A stretch of DNA of 64,000 bases from M30B19 sp041741535 (GTDB taxonomy: Bacteria > Planctomycetota > Planctomycetia > Pirellulales > Pirellulaceae). Location of the stretch: positions 1 to 64,000 of the forward strand of contig JBGSJV010000162.1 in NCBI GenBank assembly GCA_041741535.1, in the 5' to 3' direction. The notes below the pieces were generated by a model. The model had not been told where the DNA came from. It did no database searches and saw only the letters and a list, made by a program, of their open reading frames with translations. Within the stretch, counting starts at the first letter, position 1. Every line of letters begins with the position of its first letter. The translations under genes and the position numbers were made by a program. Below are positions 23,774 to 32,178 of the stretch, one piece after another.

Positions 23774-24931
23774 CTAAGCTCCAATGTCTTTCAACGTCAC
23801 GGCGGTTCCACGATCCACCGCTTCCCGCATCAGCAGGCAAGCCAACAACGCCGCACGAGCATGGGCCAAGGTCGCGACCGGCTGACTTCGGTCCCGAACG
23901 GACTTCAGAAAGGACTCGACGGCCAACACATTGTTGTCCACATTCGCCGGTCCTTCAAACGCCACCCGATCCGGTCGGTTCTGGTCGGGTCGGTAGGAGA
24001 ACGTCCCCGAATTAAAATCAATTCCGCCCGTCGTGCCAATCAACCGCGTGTACTCCTCGTTGAACTTCGTCGGCGGAACCCACGAATGGACGATGTTCAC
24101 GATCACGCCGTTCTCGTATTCCAACACTCCCGAATAATAATCGTGCACGTCGCGATCGGCTTGGTGTTCGCGAAACAAATCGTTGCGACCAAATCCCACG
24201 GCTCGTTTCGGCAAACTTCCGGCCGCCCAATTGAGCACATCCCAGTTATGCACAGCTTGCTCGACCATCCAATCGCCCGACCGTCGACGTTGGCCAAACC
24301 AACCCGTTAACGGACCCCACGAATTCGACCACAGGACGCGACCTTCCAACAACGCGCCGATCTCGCCGTCGTGCACCAACTTCATCGGTTGAATGAATCG
24401 CGGATCGGCTCGGCGTTGAAACCCCACTTGCACGATTCGCCCACTTTGTTTGGCCGCTTGGTCTACGGCGTCGCACTCGGCGACGGTCAATCCCAATGGC
24501 TTTTCAGCATAGAGATCCTTGCTGGCGTTCAATACATCCACATAACACGCCGCGTGCAAGTCCACCGGCAACGCACTAACCACGACATCCACACTTGGGT
24601 GTTCGAGCAGCTGTTTCCAGTCGGCAAAAACAGCCGGGGCCGGCTGGCCGGCGTCCGTGACGATTTTCTTGGCTCGTTCCAATTTTTCGGGTTCGTTATC
24701 ACAAACGGCAACGATTTCCGTTCCTACTTGTTGGGCGATCAGTCGCAACAACGTCGAGCCCCGACTGCCCACGCCAATAAAACCCAGCCGTACGGGAGCG
24801 GGTTCGCGGGCTGCCCAAGCTTCACCGCCTAACAAGACGGTTCCACCGGCAGCGAAACCAGTTGCCACACAACCGGTCGCGTGCAGCATTTGTCGTCGAT
24901 CGACGGTGTCGTGATTCGATTTCATTTCCAT
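23774..24931 (-). CDS. Gfo/Idh/MocA-family oxidoreductase with Tat signal
   Basis: A 385-residue protein with a twin-arginine-type N-terminus (TVDRRQMLHATGCVATGFAA), so probably exported folded. The Rossmann motif LGFIGVGSRGSTLLRL follows, then the family's EKPLGLTVAECDAV with the conserved Lys and the dinucleotide/substrate region around GVLEYENGVIVNIVHSW. Such enzymes oxidise or epimerise sugars with NAD(P); planctomycetes have many paralogues. A longer start at 24973 is possible, but the ATG at 24931 places the Tat motif about 17 residues from the N-terminus. No sugar-specific neighbours are present. Confidence 0.88.
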   Translation of the reverse strand: MEMKSNHDTVDRRQMLHATGCVATGFAAGGTVLLGGEAWAAREPAPVRLGFIGVGSRGSTLLRLIAQQVGTEIVAVCDNEPEKLERAKKIVTDAGQPAPAVFADWKQLLEHPSVDVVVSALPVDLHAACYVDVLNASKDLYAEKPLGLTVAECDAVDQAAKQSGRIVQVGFQRRADPRFIQPMKLVHDGEIGALLEGRVLWSNSWGPLTGWFGQRRRSGDWMVEQAVHNWDVLNWAAGSLPKRAVGFGRNDLFREHQADRDVHDYYSGVLEYENGVIVNIVHSWVPPTKFNEEYTRLIGTTGGIDFNSGTFSYRPDQNRPDRVAFEGPANVDNNVLAVESFLKSVRDRSQPVATLAHARAALLACLLMREAVDRGTAVTLKDIGA

Positions 24932-25057
24932 GGTCGTGGCCTCAAAAAAATGGTTGAATGTTGAGAGAATCAACTCGCAAAATTGGCTTGTGGCGGGTGA
25001 ACGTTCAAGAAGGATAGGGCAGGGCAGTCAAACCGAGCTCGTGCGCGGGAACTCGAA

Positions 25058-25930
25058 CTACGCTTCTTCTGCGCCACCAAATTGTACAATTCGATTGGTC
25101 AAGGTTCCGATCCCGGTGATGGAAATCGAAACCACATCGTCCGCCGCCAAGGTAAACGACGAATCCGGCACAATTCCGGTGCCAGTGAGCATGAACACAC
25201 CCTGGGGAAATGACTGGTCACGACCCAACCAACCGATCAACTCTTGGAACCCACGGGCCATTTGATCGACGCCGATCCGATCGGCGAAGACCACTTGTTC
25301 GTTTCGCGAAATTTCCAATTGAATTTCGATTTCCGCGATCGTCGGCATTGCCTCGGCCAAGGTAATGCAGGGGCCCAAACCGCAGCATTGGTCGTAGACT
25401 TTCGCCTGCGGCAAATACAACGGGTTGTCGCCCTCGATGTCGCGGCTACTCATGTCGTTCCCAATGGTGAACCCCACCAATTCCAGCCGCGAGTTCATGA
25501 CCAGGGTCAATTCGGGTTCCGGCACGTTCCACTTCGAATCATGACGGATCCGCAGCGGTTCATGGGGCCCGGCAACGCGATGGGGCGAAGCTTTGAAGAA
25601 CAATTCGGGGCGGGGCGATTGATACACGCGGTCGTAACAATCGGCCGCCGTTTCCGATTCTTCCATGCGAGCCGACTTGCTGCGTTTGTACGTGACCCCG
25701 GCCGCCCAAACTTCTTGCTTGTCGATGGGAGCCAACAGCGTGACTTTGTCCAACGAGATCGGATCGGGCGAACGCCACAGTCGAGCAAACGCCGCGGGAT
25801 CGTTCTGTTCCAGGACTTCGCTCAAATCACTCAACCAACGTCCGTGGGCCTGCAGCGGGAACAACCAATCGTCCTCCCAAATGGCCACAAAAAGAGTTTG
25901 TCGATCGTCGATGGCTTTGACTAATTTCAT
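25058..25930 (-). CDS. Fumarylacetoacetate hydrolase (FAH)-family protein
   Basis: A 290-residue protein of the FAH fold. The metal-binding Glu pair lies in KWNVPEPELTLVM and a conserved core follows (VGFTIGNDMSSRDIEGDNPL, then QAKVYDQCCGLGPCI). The tail (PQGVFMLTGTGIVPDSSFTL) fits FAH hydratases/hydrolases acting on 2-keto acids. Its ATG overlaps the stop of the formyltransferase gene by four bases, so the two are co-translated. The coupling suggests a link with C1 or keto-acid chemistry, but no specific substrate can be read from the sequence. Confidence 0.85.
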   Translation of the reverse strand: MKLVKAIDDRQTLFVAIWEDDWLFPLQAHGRWLSDLSEVLEQNDPAAFARLWRSPDPISLDKVTLLAPIDKQEVWAAGVTYKRSKSARMEESETAADCYDRVYQSPRPELFFKASPHRVAGPHEPLRIRHDSKWNVPEPELTLVMNSRLELVGFTIGNDMSSRDIEGDNPLYLPQAKVYDQCCGLGPCITLAEAMPTIAEIEIQLEISRNEQVVFADRIGVDQMARGFQELIGWLGRDQSFPQGVFMLTGTGIVPDSSFTLAADDVVSISITGIGTLTNRIVQFGGAEEA

Positions 25931-26826
25931 GATACGAGCTCGCTGGCTATTTCCTGTAAATGAAAATGATGTTTCCCCAATTTTCCGCCGTAGTTGCCCG
26001 CCGTGACGCCTTGAATCTGGAAATCCACGGCAGCTTGAATTGCGACTTTGGTCGCTTCCGCCACGCGAGCTCGATCGACCCCATCGATCACGACCTCGTA
26101 AGCAGCCACGGCTCCGGGCAACAATTCGGAATCCACGCGTCCGATCAAGGTTGGGCAATAGGCTTCGTTGGTGGAGGCGATCAATTTTGGATAGCGTGAT
26201 CCGACTTTACTGCCGCTCCGAGCGACGCCGCCGGGGAACGGAGTAATCACACCCACCAACTTCGCGATTCGCTGGACGGCCTCCCGAGCCGCCGCCAACA
26301 CCACTTCCGAATCGGGTCCTTGCAAGATCACGTTTCCGCCCGCCACGCCCGCCGCAACACCGATAGAATCCTCGACGAGAAACTCGCCGTCCATCACGGG
26401 GATCCGCCAGTAACGTCGCCGTCCCAGTCGTTTCGACTTTTGAAATCCATCTCCAAAGTACCGCAATTGAGCGCCCATCGGTGTTCGCCGTTCGGCTTCC
26501 GGCAACCCATCAAACACGGCGGTTGTGGGACACGTCATGAGGCACTGGCCAACTCGTTTGACAATGGCCTTGCCCAACCCATCGGTGGACATCCCAAAAA
26601 ACAACAGACTGACGCCCGGGCGTTGATCCGGGGTCTGTTCGGGTCCCAGCCAGGCTTCCACACCCGCTTCGGCATCACAGGCAATCACGCTGCACGCATA
26701 GCCGGTCGAGGCCTGAACAGCGGCGTCCAACCAGGTGCGGTCCTGGGCCGTGACGATCAGGCGGACGTACTTCATATCGAACGCTTCGGCGAAGGTGGGC
26801 AGGATGGTGGTCGCGTCAATTTGCAT
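25927..26826 (-). CDS. fhcD: Formylmethanofuran-tetrahydromethanopterin N-formyltransferase
   Basis: A 299-residue cytoplasmic enzyme recognised from MQIDATTILPTFAEAFDM, LMTCPTTAVFDGLP, GGNVILQGPDS, FPGGVARSGSKVGSRYP and ASTNEAYCPTL, all typical of Ftr/FhcD. It moves a formyl group between tetrahydromethanopterin and methanofuran in the C1 oxidation pathway that planctomycetes share with methylotrophs and methanogens. Length is standard. The subunits FhcA, B and C are not in this window, so the gene is separated from its usual complex, and the following gene is an FAH-family protein. Confidence 0.92.
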   Translation of the reverse strand: MQIDATTILPTFAEAFDMKYVRLIVTAQDRTWLDAAVQASTGYACSVIACDAEAGVEAWLGPEQTPDQRPGVSLLFFGMSTDGLGKAIVKRVGQCLMTCPTTAVFDGLPEAERRTPMGAQLRYFGDGFQKSKRLGRRRYWRIPVMDGEFLVEDSIGVAAGVAGGNVILQGPDSEVVLAAAREAVQRIAKLVGVITPFPGGVARSGSKVGSRYPKLIASTNEAYCPTLIGRVDSELLPGAVAAYEVVIDGVDRARVAEATKVAIQAAVDFQIQGVTAGNYGGKLGKHHFHLQEIASELVS

Positions 26827-26829
26827 GGC

Positions 26830-27057
26830 TCAGGGAATCTCCGCCGAGGCCGATGCTGTGGCCTCAGTATCCACAGGCGAGACTGTGGCCGATGCGGGTG
26901 AGAACCACCGTGTCGCCGAGGGCATTCCGACCAACACCGTCATCGTCGCCGACCCAATCGCGATGGGATAATCATTGATAATGGCACCCGGCCAATGGCA
27001 TTCGAGAGTCATTGTCGCCATTTGCCACACCACATGAACGATAGGACCAAAATCCAT
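26830..27057 (-). CDS. Possible small hydrophobic protein upstream of fhcD
   Basis: A 75-residue frame whose stop lies three bases before the fhcD start, which could mean translational coupling. It contains a moderately hydrophobic stretch (DYPIAIGSATMTVLVGM) and an Ala/Ser/Thr-rich end. No family is recognised and a competing frame exists on the other strand, so it may be leader sequence rather than a gene. Confidence 0.2.
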   Translation of the reverse strand: MDFGPIVHVVWQMATMTLECHWPGAIINDYPIAIGSATMTVLVGMPSATRWFSPASATVSPVDTEATASASAEIP

Positions 27058-27322
27058 CGCACTGCTTTTGTCGAACTATTGGACATTAGACAATGCGTTC
27101 CACGAGGAAATATGAAGTTGGGTTGTGACCAATCCACAAGTGTCTATTGTGACCGTGACCCGCCGTTGTCGCAAGGAGTTCCCATAAGCTGCCTCCTATT
27201 GAAGACAGCTATCATGGGGACATTTCTAATGGTCGCCTAAGGTGACATTTCTAACGGCGCATGACAGTTCCCATAAGCTGCCCTGCGTTGCGCGAGTGTT
27301 GATTGGTGGGCGGCACGATGGC

Positions 27323-27504
27323 TTTGGGGGTCGTGTTCTGCTTGCGGGGTGAGCGCGGAGCGACGCGTTGTTTGGGCGGGGATTCACCTTGGACCAAACG
27401 AAAAAGTTGGTCGCCCAGATTGGCGCCGCGGAGCGCGGACGCGCGGTTGGGTTTGGGGGTCGTGTTCTGCTTGCGGGGTGAGCGCGGAGCGACGCGTTGT
27501 TTGG
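27323..27504. repeat. Pair of 53-bp direct repeats
   Basis: TTTGGGGGTCGTGTTCTGCT through GCGACGCGTTGTTTGG occurs at 27323-27375 and again at 27452-27504, spaced 129 bp. Both end close to the start of the 78-bp tandem array that follows. The stretch from 27058 to 27322 holds no supported gene, only short repeats such as CCCATAAGCTGCC at about 27182 and 27271. Confidence 0.85.
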
Positions 27505-27509
27505 TCGGC

Positions 27510-27721
27510 TTACCCGACCAATCAACGCTTTGCTCCTGCGGTTAACCTAGCCCCCTGGCAGGAGCGGCCGAAACGACCCGAGTCGGATTACCCGACCAAA
27601 CAACGCTCTGCTCCTGCGGTTAACCTAGCCCCCTGGCAGGAGCGGACGAAACGACCCGAGTCGGATTACCCGACCAAACAACGCTCTGCTCCTGCGGTTA
27701 ACCTAGCCCCCTGGCAGGAGC
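27510..27721. repeat. 78-bp tandem repeat with strong hairpin
   Basis: Units start at 27510, 27588 and 27666; the third is incomplete and ends at about 27721. Units 2 and 3 are identical where they overlap. Each contains GCTCCTGC, then an 18-base loop region with GGTTAACC, then GCAGGAGC, so each unit can form a hairpin with an 8-bp stem. Confidence 0.9.
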
Positions 27722-27885
27722 CAATTGTCTTGTCCGAATTCGCGCCGTTCCTCTATTACTGAATCCTGAAAAAACGTGTGGGGAATGAGTGACGATAGTA
27801 CTTGCGAGTGAATTGCATCTGAACTATAGTGCAAATTGGTCGAGGTAGACCGAAGCCCTTTTAACTTCCAGCCCCGCGATCCGTC

Positions 27886-28293
27886 GTGTTTCCTGCAGCC
27901 GTCCAAAAACCCCTGACGTTTGCCCTTGCCGCCCTCTTGATTTTGGGTTGGAAGGCGGTGGATTTTGCGCATCCATTGCTGCATCGGCACGGACATACTT
28001 CGGTTGCTTCGGACCAGACCTCAACATCATGCGGATGTCATTGCGGACATTCGAATTCCTCGAGTGACGACGCGCAGCCAGCGAAATCCGGTTTTCAATG
28101 GAACGCGGTTGCCGAGTTTGGTTGTTCGGTTGACTGTGCACTATGTGAATTGATCAAGTGCACTCATTGGTGGCAACCCGATTCTTCGAGCTTTCAAGTC
28201 CAGTGGGACACGTTCACGCGATTGCCTGTTTCGATGTTGGCAATTTCGCGTGCCATTGTTGCCAAGTCTGCTCGCGGTCCCCCTGTATTCTAA
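27886..28293 (+). CDS. Small Cys/His-rich protein with one membrane span
   Basis: A 135-residue protein with an N-terminal hydrophobic segment (LTFALAALLILGWKAVDFA) that could be a signal anchor. A His- and Cys-rich region follows (HPLLHRHGHT, CGCHCGHS, then CSVDCALCELIKCTH), suggesting metal binding outside the cytoplasm. The start is a GTG at 27886 without a strong ribosome binding site. It precedes the DUF1559 pseudopilin gene on the same strand by about 210 bp. I do not recognise the family; a copper- or zinc-binding role is inference from composition only. Confidence 0.5.
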   Translation: MFPAAVQKPLTFALAALLILGWKAVDFAHPLLHRHGHTSVASDQTSTSCGCHCGHSNSSSDDAQPAKSGFQWNAVAEFGCSVDCALCELIKCTHWWQPDSSSFQVQWDTFTRLPVSMLAISRAIVAKSARGPPVF

Positions 28294-28504
28294 CTTGATG
28301 CTGTTGCGGTGGACGTGAACGTTCCTGCCTTTCTGGCGACTTGCTCGTGTGGAACTGACACGGCAGGCATTCGTTCTGGTCAAACATATTGCACCTTGTG
28401 GCGAAGTGTCTAACCAGACCAACGGAACATCTTGTGGCGTCATCGCTCACCTTCTGTGTCGCATCTGTGCGTTCTTTTAATTGTTTCGGATGGAGTACGG
28501 ACCT

Positions 28505-29599
28505 ATGGACTTTGGTAAATCTCGTCGGGCATGTGTTTCAGGATTTACGTTGGTGGAACTCTTGGTTGTCATTGCAATCATTGGAGTCTTGATGGGGCTA
28601 CTGTTGCCAGCCGTGCAAATGGCTCGTGAGGCATCCCGTCGTGCTGCCTGTGGCAATAACCTAAGGCAGTTGGGATTGGCCGTGATGAACTATGAATCGG
28701 CAAGGCAAAAGCTGCCGGTCAATCAAGTGGGTCCCGGCGCTCCCAAAGTTGGTGGTGGTTATCAGACCGGCTACTACAGTTGGTTGGTTCCGCTACTGCC
28801 TTATGTCGAACAGACGAATGTCTACGACCGCTTGGATCGTACGATCAACAACGGTGATGGTAACACGCACCGGATCAGTTCGTCGCATCCAAACGCAGCC
28901 GCTGCGGCAACGACCATTGGAACGTTTCTGTGTCCGTCCGACACGCCGGGTGTGAATACGGTCATGGGAACGGCCAATCCAGCGAGCAGCAGTTACGCGG
29001 CGAATTCCGGCTGGCCACCGTACTCGACGGGTGTGGCAGGCGAACGGCAAACTCCTGGTCGATTCAACGGAGCCATTCCGCTGATCGATCCGGGTACGCC
29101 ACGAGTTTGGCACGGTTCACCGAGTTTGGGTTGGAAAGACTTTATCGATGGCTCTTCCAACACCGCTTTGATCACCGAACGGCTGATTCAAACCGGTAAC
29201 TCGGCAACCGACATCAACAATGGCGACGAGCGTCTGAAATCGCGACATGTTTTGGAGAGGTTTGAGACGTTGGCCGCAACCGTTGACAATTTGGCAAGTT
29301 CCCACACCCATGTGTTCGAATCGTCGCATGTCGGCCGATCTTGGTCGAGCGGTTGGGCATTTGCGGGAGCGACCTATTTTCATGTTGGCAATCCAAACGG
29401 CAAGATTGGCCACTACGGTTCCAGTCCTGAGTTTGGAAATGTTTTTGTGTTGACGTCCAGCAGCCGACATCCAGGTGGTGTGAATCTGGTGTTGGCGGAC
29501 GGTTCGACTACGTTTGTGACCGACGAGGTCACACCGTTGGTTTGGTGGGCGACCGGAAGTCGAAATGACGGCCGGACGGAATCCATCCACACGGAATGA
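28505..29599 (+). CDS. DUF1559 type II pseudopilin-like protein
   Basis: A 364-residue protein with the prepilin cleavage and methylation motif GFTLVELLVVIAIIGVLMGL near residue 12, followed by the DUF1559 pattern PAVQMAREASRRAACGNNLR and NYESARQKLPVN. Further on it has CPSDTPGVNT and the C-terminal HPGGVNLVLADGSTTFV motif. These proteins are hugely expanded in planctomycetes and resemble pseudopilins in the N-terminus only; their role at the cell surface is poorly known. The ATG at 28505 puts seven residues before the Phe-Thr-Leu motif after a short basic leader (GKSRRA). The PEP-CTERM gene follows after 40 bases. Confidence 0.92.
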   Translation: MDFGKSRRACVSGFTLVELLVVIAIIGVLMGLLLPAVQMAREASRRAACGNNLRQLGLAVMNYESARQKLPVNQVGPGAPKVGGGYQTGYYSWLVPLLPYVEQTNVYDRLDRTINNGDGNTHRISSSHPNAAAAATTIGTFLCPSDTPGVNTVMGTANPASSSYAANSGWPPYSTGVAGERQTPGRFNGAIPLIDPGTPRVWHGSPSLGWKDFIDGSSNTALITERLIQTGNSATDINNGDERLKSRHVLERFETLAATVDNLASSHTHVFESSHVGRSWSSGWAFAGATYFHVGNPNGKIGHYGSSPEFGNVFVLTSSSRHPGGVNLVLADGSTTFVTDEVTPLVWWATGSRNDGRTESIHTE

Positions 29600-29638
29600 T
29601 CCATTTTTTGCTAAACCCTTAGAACTTTGGAGATACTC

Positions 29639-30415
29639 ATGAGACTCAAGTACGCCGTCGCAGCGATGGCATCCGCATTGATTAGCATCGCCATGTGCCA
29701 AGCACAACATACCGATGTAGAGTTTGGCTACGACAGCATTGCAAGTCCAACCGGATTTGTGATTGAAGGGAACGTATTCACGATCGACGGCATCCAGATT
29801 TTTGAAGCTGGGATGGAGGAGTTTGATCCGTTTAATCCGGGCGACTTCGGTTCCGACGAACCGGGTTTCGCGACCAACGCCGCCGAGGGACTTTTGGTCA
29901 ACTCCGGTGACCAGATTTTCTTGCGGATCCTGGATGCGTCGGTTCACTCAGCGTTTGGCGTTGGTTTTGTGAACTACTACAATCCTAATACCGACTCCCT
30001 GGAGGCCAGTGCTTCTCGGCGATTGATGGCCATGCAAAACTCCGCATCGTTTGGTGATTTGGTTATCAATGGAACGGGGTTCGAATCCGGCGACAATCCC
30101 GTTTTCATCGACTTCGGAGACGGAACTGGCAATATTCACGACCACGTCTTCTTTGACTTGCTGGACGATGGAACCGCACCGTTTGGGGCGTACGGCCTGC
30201 TGGTGCAGTTGGAATCGGACTTCTCATCGAATGGGATTGGTTCAACCGATTTGGAGTCCGCTCCATTCTGGATGATCTGGAATCATGGGATGGACGAAAA
30301 CGACTTCGACAGCATGGCTCTGCCGAAGTTCGGCGCGGTTCCTGAACCAAGCAGCTTGCTGTTGTTGGGCAGCCTGGCGATGGGTACGCTCGGCTTCAAC
30401 CGGCGTCGCCGCTAA
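29639..30415 (+). CDS. PEP-CTERM secreted protein
   Basis: A 258-residue protein with a signal peptide (MRLKYAVAAMASALISIAM) and a C-terminal PEP-CTERM sorting signal: VPEPSSLLLLG, a short hydrophobic stretch and the basic end FNRRRR. The start at 29639 has GGAG seven bases upstream. The middle is acidic and Gly/Asp-rich with no catalytic motif, so it is likely a structural or exopolysaccharide-associated surface protein. It lies in a likely operon with the DUF1559 gene and is followed by a clear terminator. Confidence 0.85.
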   Translation: MRLKYAVAAMASALISIAMCQAQHTDVEFGYDSIASPTGFVIEGNVFTIDGIQIFEAGMEEFDPFNPGDFGSDEPGFATNAAEGLLVNSGDQIFLRILDASVHSAFGVGFVNYYNPNTDSLEASASRRLMAMQNSASFGDLVINGTGFESGDNPVFIDFGDGTGNIHDHVFFDLLDDGTAPFGAYGLLVQLESDFSSNGIGSTDLESAPFWMIWNHGMDENDFDSMALPKFGAVPEPSSLLLLGSLAMGTLGFNRRRR

Positions 30416-30487
30416 ATATGGCCATTTGCCGGATGGATGTCCGGCGAGCGACGTTTTAGGCTGTTGCAAACTGGCGAAGACTTGCAA

Positions 30488-30525
30488 AGAGTCTCGGATC
30501 ACGCGGTCCGGGACTCTCTTTTTTT
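30488..30525 (+). terminator. Rho-independent terminator after the PEP-CTERM gene
   Basis: Stem AGAGTCTCGGA/TCCGGGACTCT (11 bp with one G-T pair), an 8-base loop, then CTTTTTTT. It ends the DUF1559/PEP-CTERM unit 70 bases after the stop codon. The remaining gap to 30716 holds no gene. Confidence 0.85.
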
Positions 30526-30716
30526 GGCATTTGACCCTCGTTCCGTCCAGACTCGAGGAACTCCGTGACATTTTGACTCTAGTCAGAACGGGCACCGCGC
30601 CTAACGTTAACGGATCAAACACGGTATAAGTTGGAGTGACGCGGCGTTGACGATCCGTCAAACAATGTTGGTCCAACGCGTGGGTCTTGGTTCGTTTCTT
30701 CTTCGAGCGATCGCTT

Positions 30717-32099
30717 GTGAATGCCTTCGAATATTATCCGCTGCATGATTTTGGGCCCCTGATGAAGGGGTTGGTCATCGGTGGCTTGGGGATCTTCCAT
30801 GTGTTCTTAGCTCAATTTGCAATTGGTGGTGGCATGCTGATGTGCTACTTCGAATGGCTGGGCCAGTCGGGACGCGATCGACTTGGTGTGATGCGGAAGT
30901 TTGTCGATGACTATTTCAAGTACTTGGTCCTCATCAGTTTTGTGATGGGTGCCCTGACGGGCGTGGGGATGTGGTTTACTTCGATCCAAATCAGCCCGCG
31001 GACCATCGGGTTGATGGTTCATGAGTTTCATTGGCTCTGGGCGACCGAGTGGACGTTTTTTTGTTTGGAAGTCGTCGCGGGTTACACGTTCTTTCGTTAC
31101 GGCAAGCGACTGCCGAATTCGTTGCGATTGAAGTTGCTCGTGGCCTACTCCATAGCCGCTTGGTTCAGCCTGTTTTGGATCAACGGCATCCTTAGTTGGC
31201 AATTAACGCCCGGGACGTGGACTGAATCTCGTGACGTTTGGGACGGGTTCTTCAACCCAAGTTTTTGGCCGTCGCTATTTTTCAGAACGATTGTCTGTAT
31301 GGTTATTGCGGCCTTGGCGGCCTGTGTCGTGATCAACACCATGCCATTGCCTAGTGAAGTGCGACAGCGACTGATCTTTCACGCATCCCATTTCTTGTTG
31401 CCGATGGTCTTGATGCCCGTCTTGGGCGTGTGGTTCGTTGCGGTCTTGCCGGTCGATAGTCGCCAATGGGTGTTGGGGGGCAGCGTGGCCATCACGTTGT
31501 TTATGAACGTCGCTGTTGGGGCTTCCGTGTTGATCGCCGGTTACGCCGTTATCGGATTGTATTGGCAGCGTTTGACGATCAATGGCGCGACCGCCACGTT
31601 GTTGCTCGTGTTGGCTTTCGGCGCAACCGCCGGTGGGGAATTCGTGCGCGAAGGCGTTCGCAAGCCCTTCACGGTTCGACAAACGCTGTATTCCAATTCC
31701 ATGACGCCGACACAGATCGCTCAATTCCGAGAAACGGGTTCCGTGACTCTTGATCCCTATCCGTTGTTGAACGCCGATCGATATCCGAACGACCAAATTC
31801 GCTTAGGTGCAAGAGTATTTCGCCTGCAATGTTCGATCTGCCACACCGAACATGGCGTCAATGGATTGGTCCATTTGGCAGGTACATGGACCGATTCGCA
31901 ACGACGCATGAACATTGCCAAGTTGCAGCACACCAAAAACTTCATGCCACCCTTTGCCGGTCCACCTGAAGAAGTCGAGGCCTTGGTCCAATGGCTCGAT
32001 TGGCTGGTCGAACATGAACCAAGCGAGTGGCCCATCAGCGACAACCCGGAGGTCCGCCAGCAGATCGCCAATTGGCTGGAGGAAGCGTCCGACTTTTAA
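30717..32099 (+). CDS. Cytochrome bd-oxidase-like subunit I with C-terminal cytochrome c domain
   Basis: A 460-residue membrane protein with about nine spans. The N-terminal part follows the CydA pattern, with a His in the first span (GGLGIFHVFLAQFAIGGG), VHEFHWLWATEWTFF and FHASHFLLPMVLMPVLGVWF. After the last span, residues from about 370 on form a soluble cytochrome c domain with one haem site, CSICH, and a candidate Met ligand in NFMPPFAG. This bd-like fusion with cytochrome c suggests electron entry from a c-type carrier or quinol to an unknown acceptor. The start is a GTG at 30717, since no ATG occurs before the first span. The next gene encodes its membrane partner. Confidence 0.65.
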   Translation: MNAFEYYPLHDFGPLMKGLVIGGLGIFHVFLAQFAIGGGMLMCYFEWLGQSGRDRLGVMRKFVDDYFKYLVLISFVMGALTGVGMWFTSIQISPRTIGLMVHEFHWLWATEWTFFCLEVVAGYTFFRYGKRLPNSLRLKLLVAYSIAAWFSLFWINGILSWQLTPGTWTESRDVWDGFFNPSFWPSLFFRTIVCMVIAALAACVVINTMPLPSEVRQRLIFHASHFLLPMVLMPVLGVWFVAVLPVDSRQWVLGGSVAITLFMNVAVGASVLIAGYAVIGLYWQRLTINGATATLLLVLAFGATAGGEFVREGVRKPFTVRQTLYSNSMTPTQIAQFRETGSVTLDPYPLLNADRYPNDQIRLGARVFRLQCSICHTEHGVNGLVHLAGTWTDSQRRMNIAKLQHTKNFMPPFAGPPEEVEALVQWLDWLVEHEPSEWPISDNPEVRQQIANWLEEASDF

Positions 32100-32178
32100 C
32101 TCGCCGCCAAACAAATACACTCGACGTTCACCAAAACGTGGCGGCTGCAATTACTAACTTGATTCGAAAGTTTGTTCA

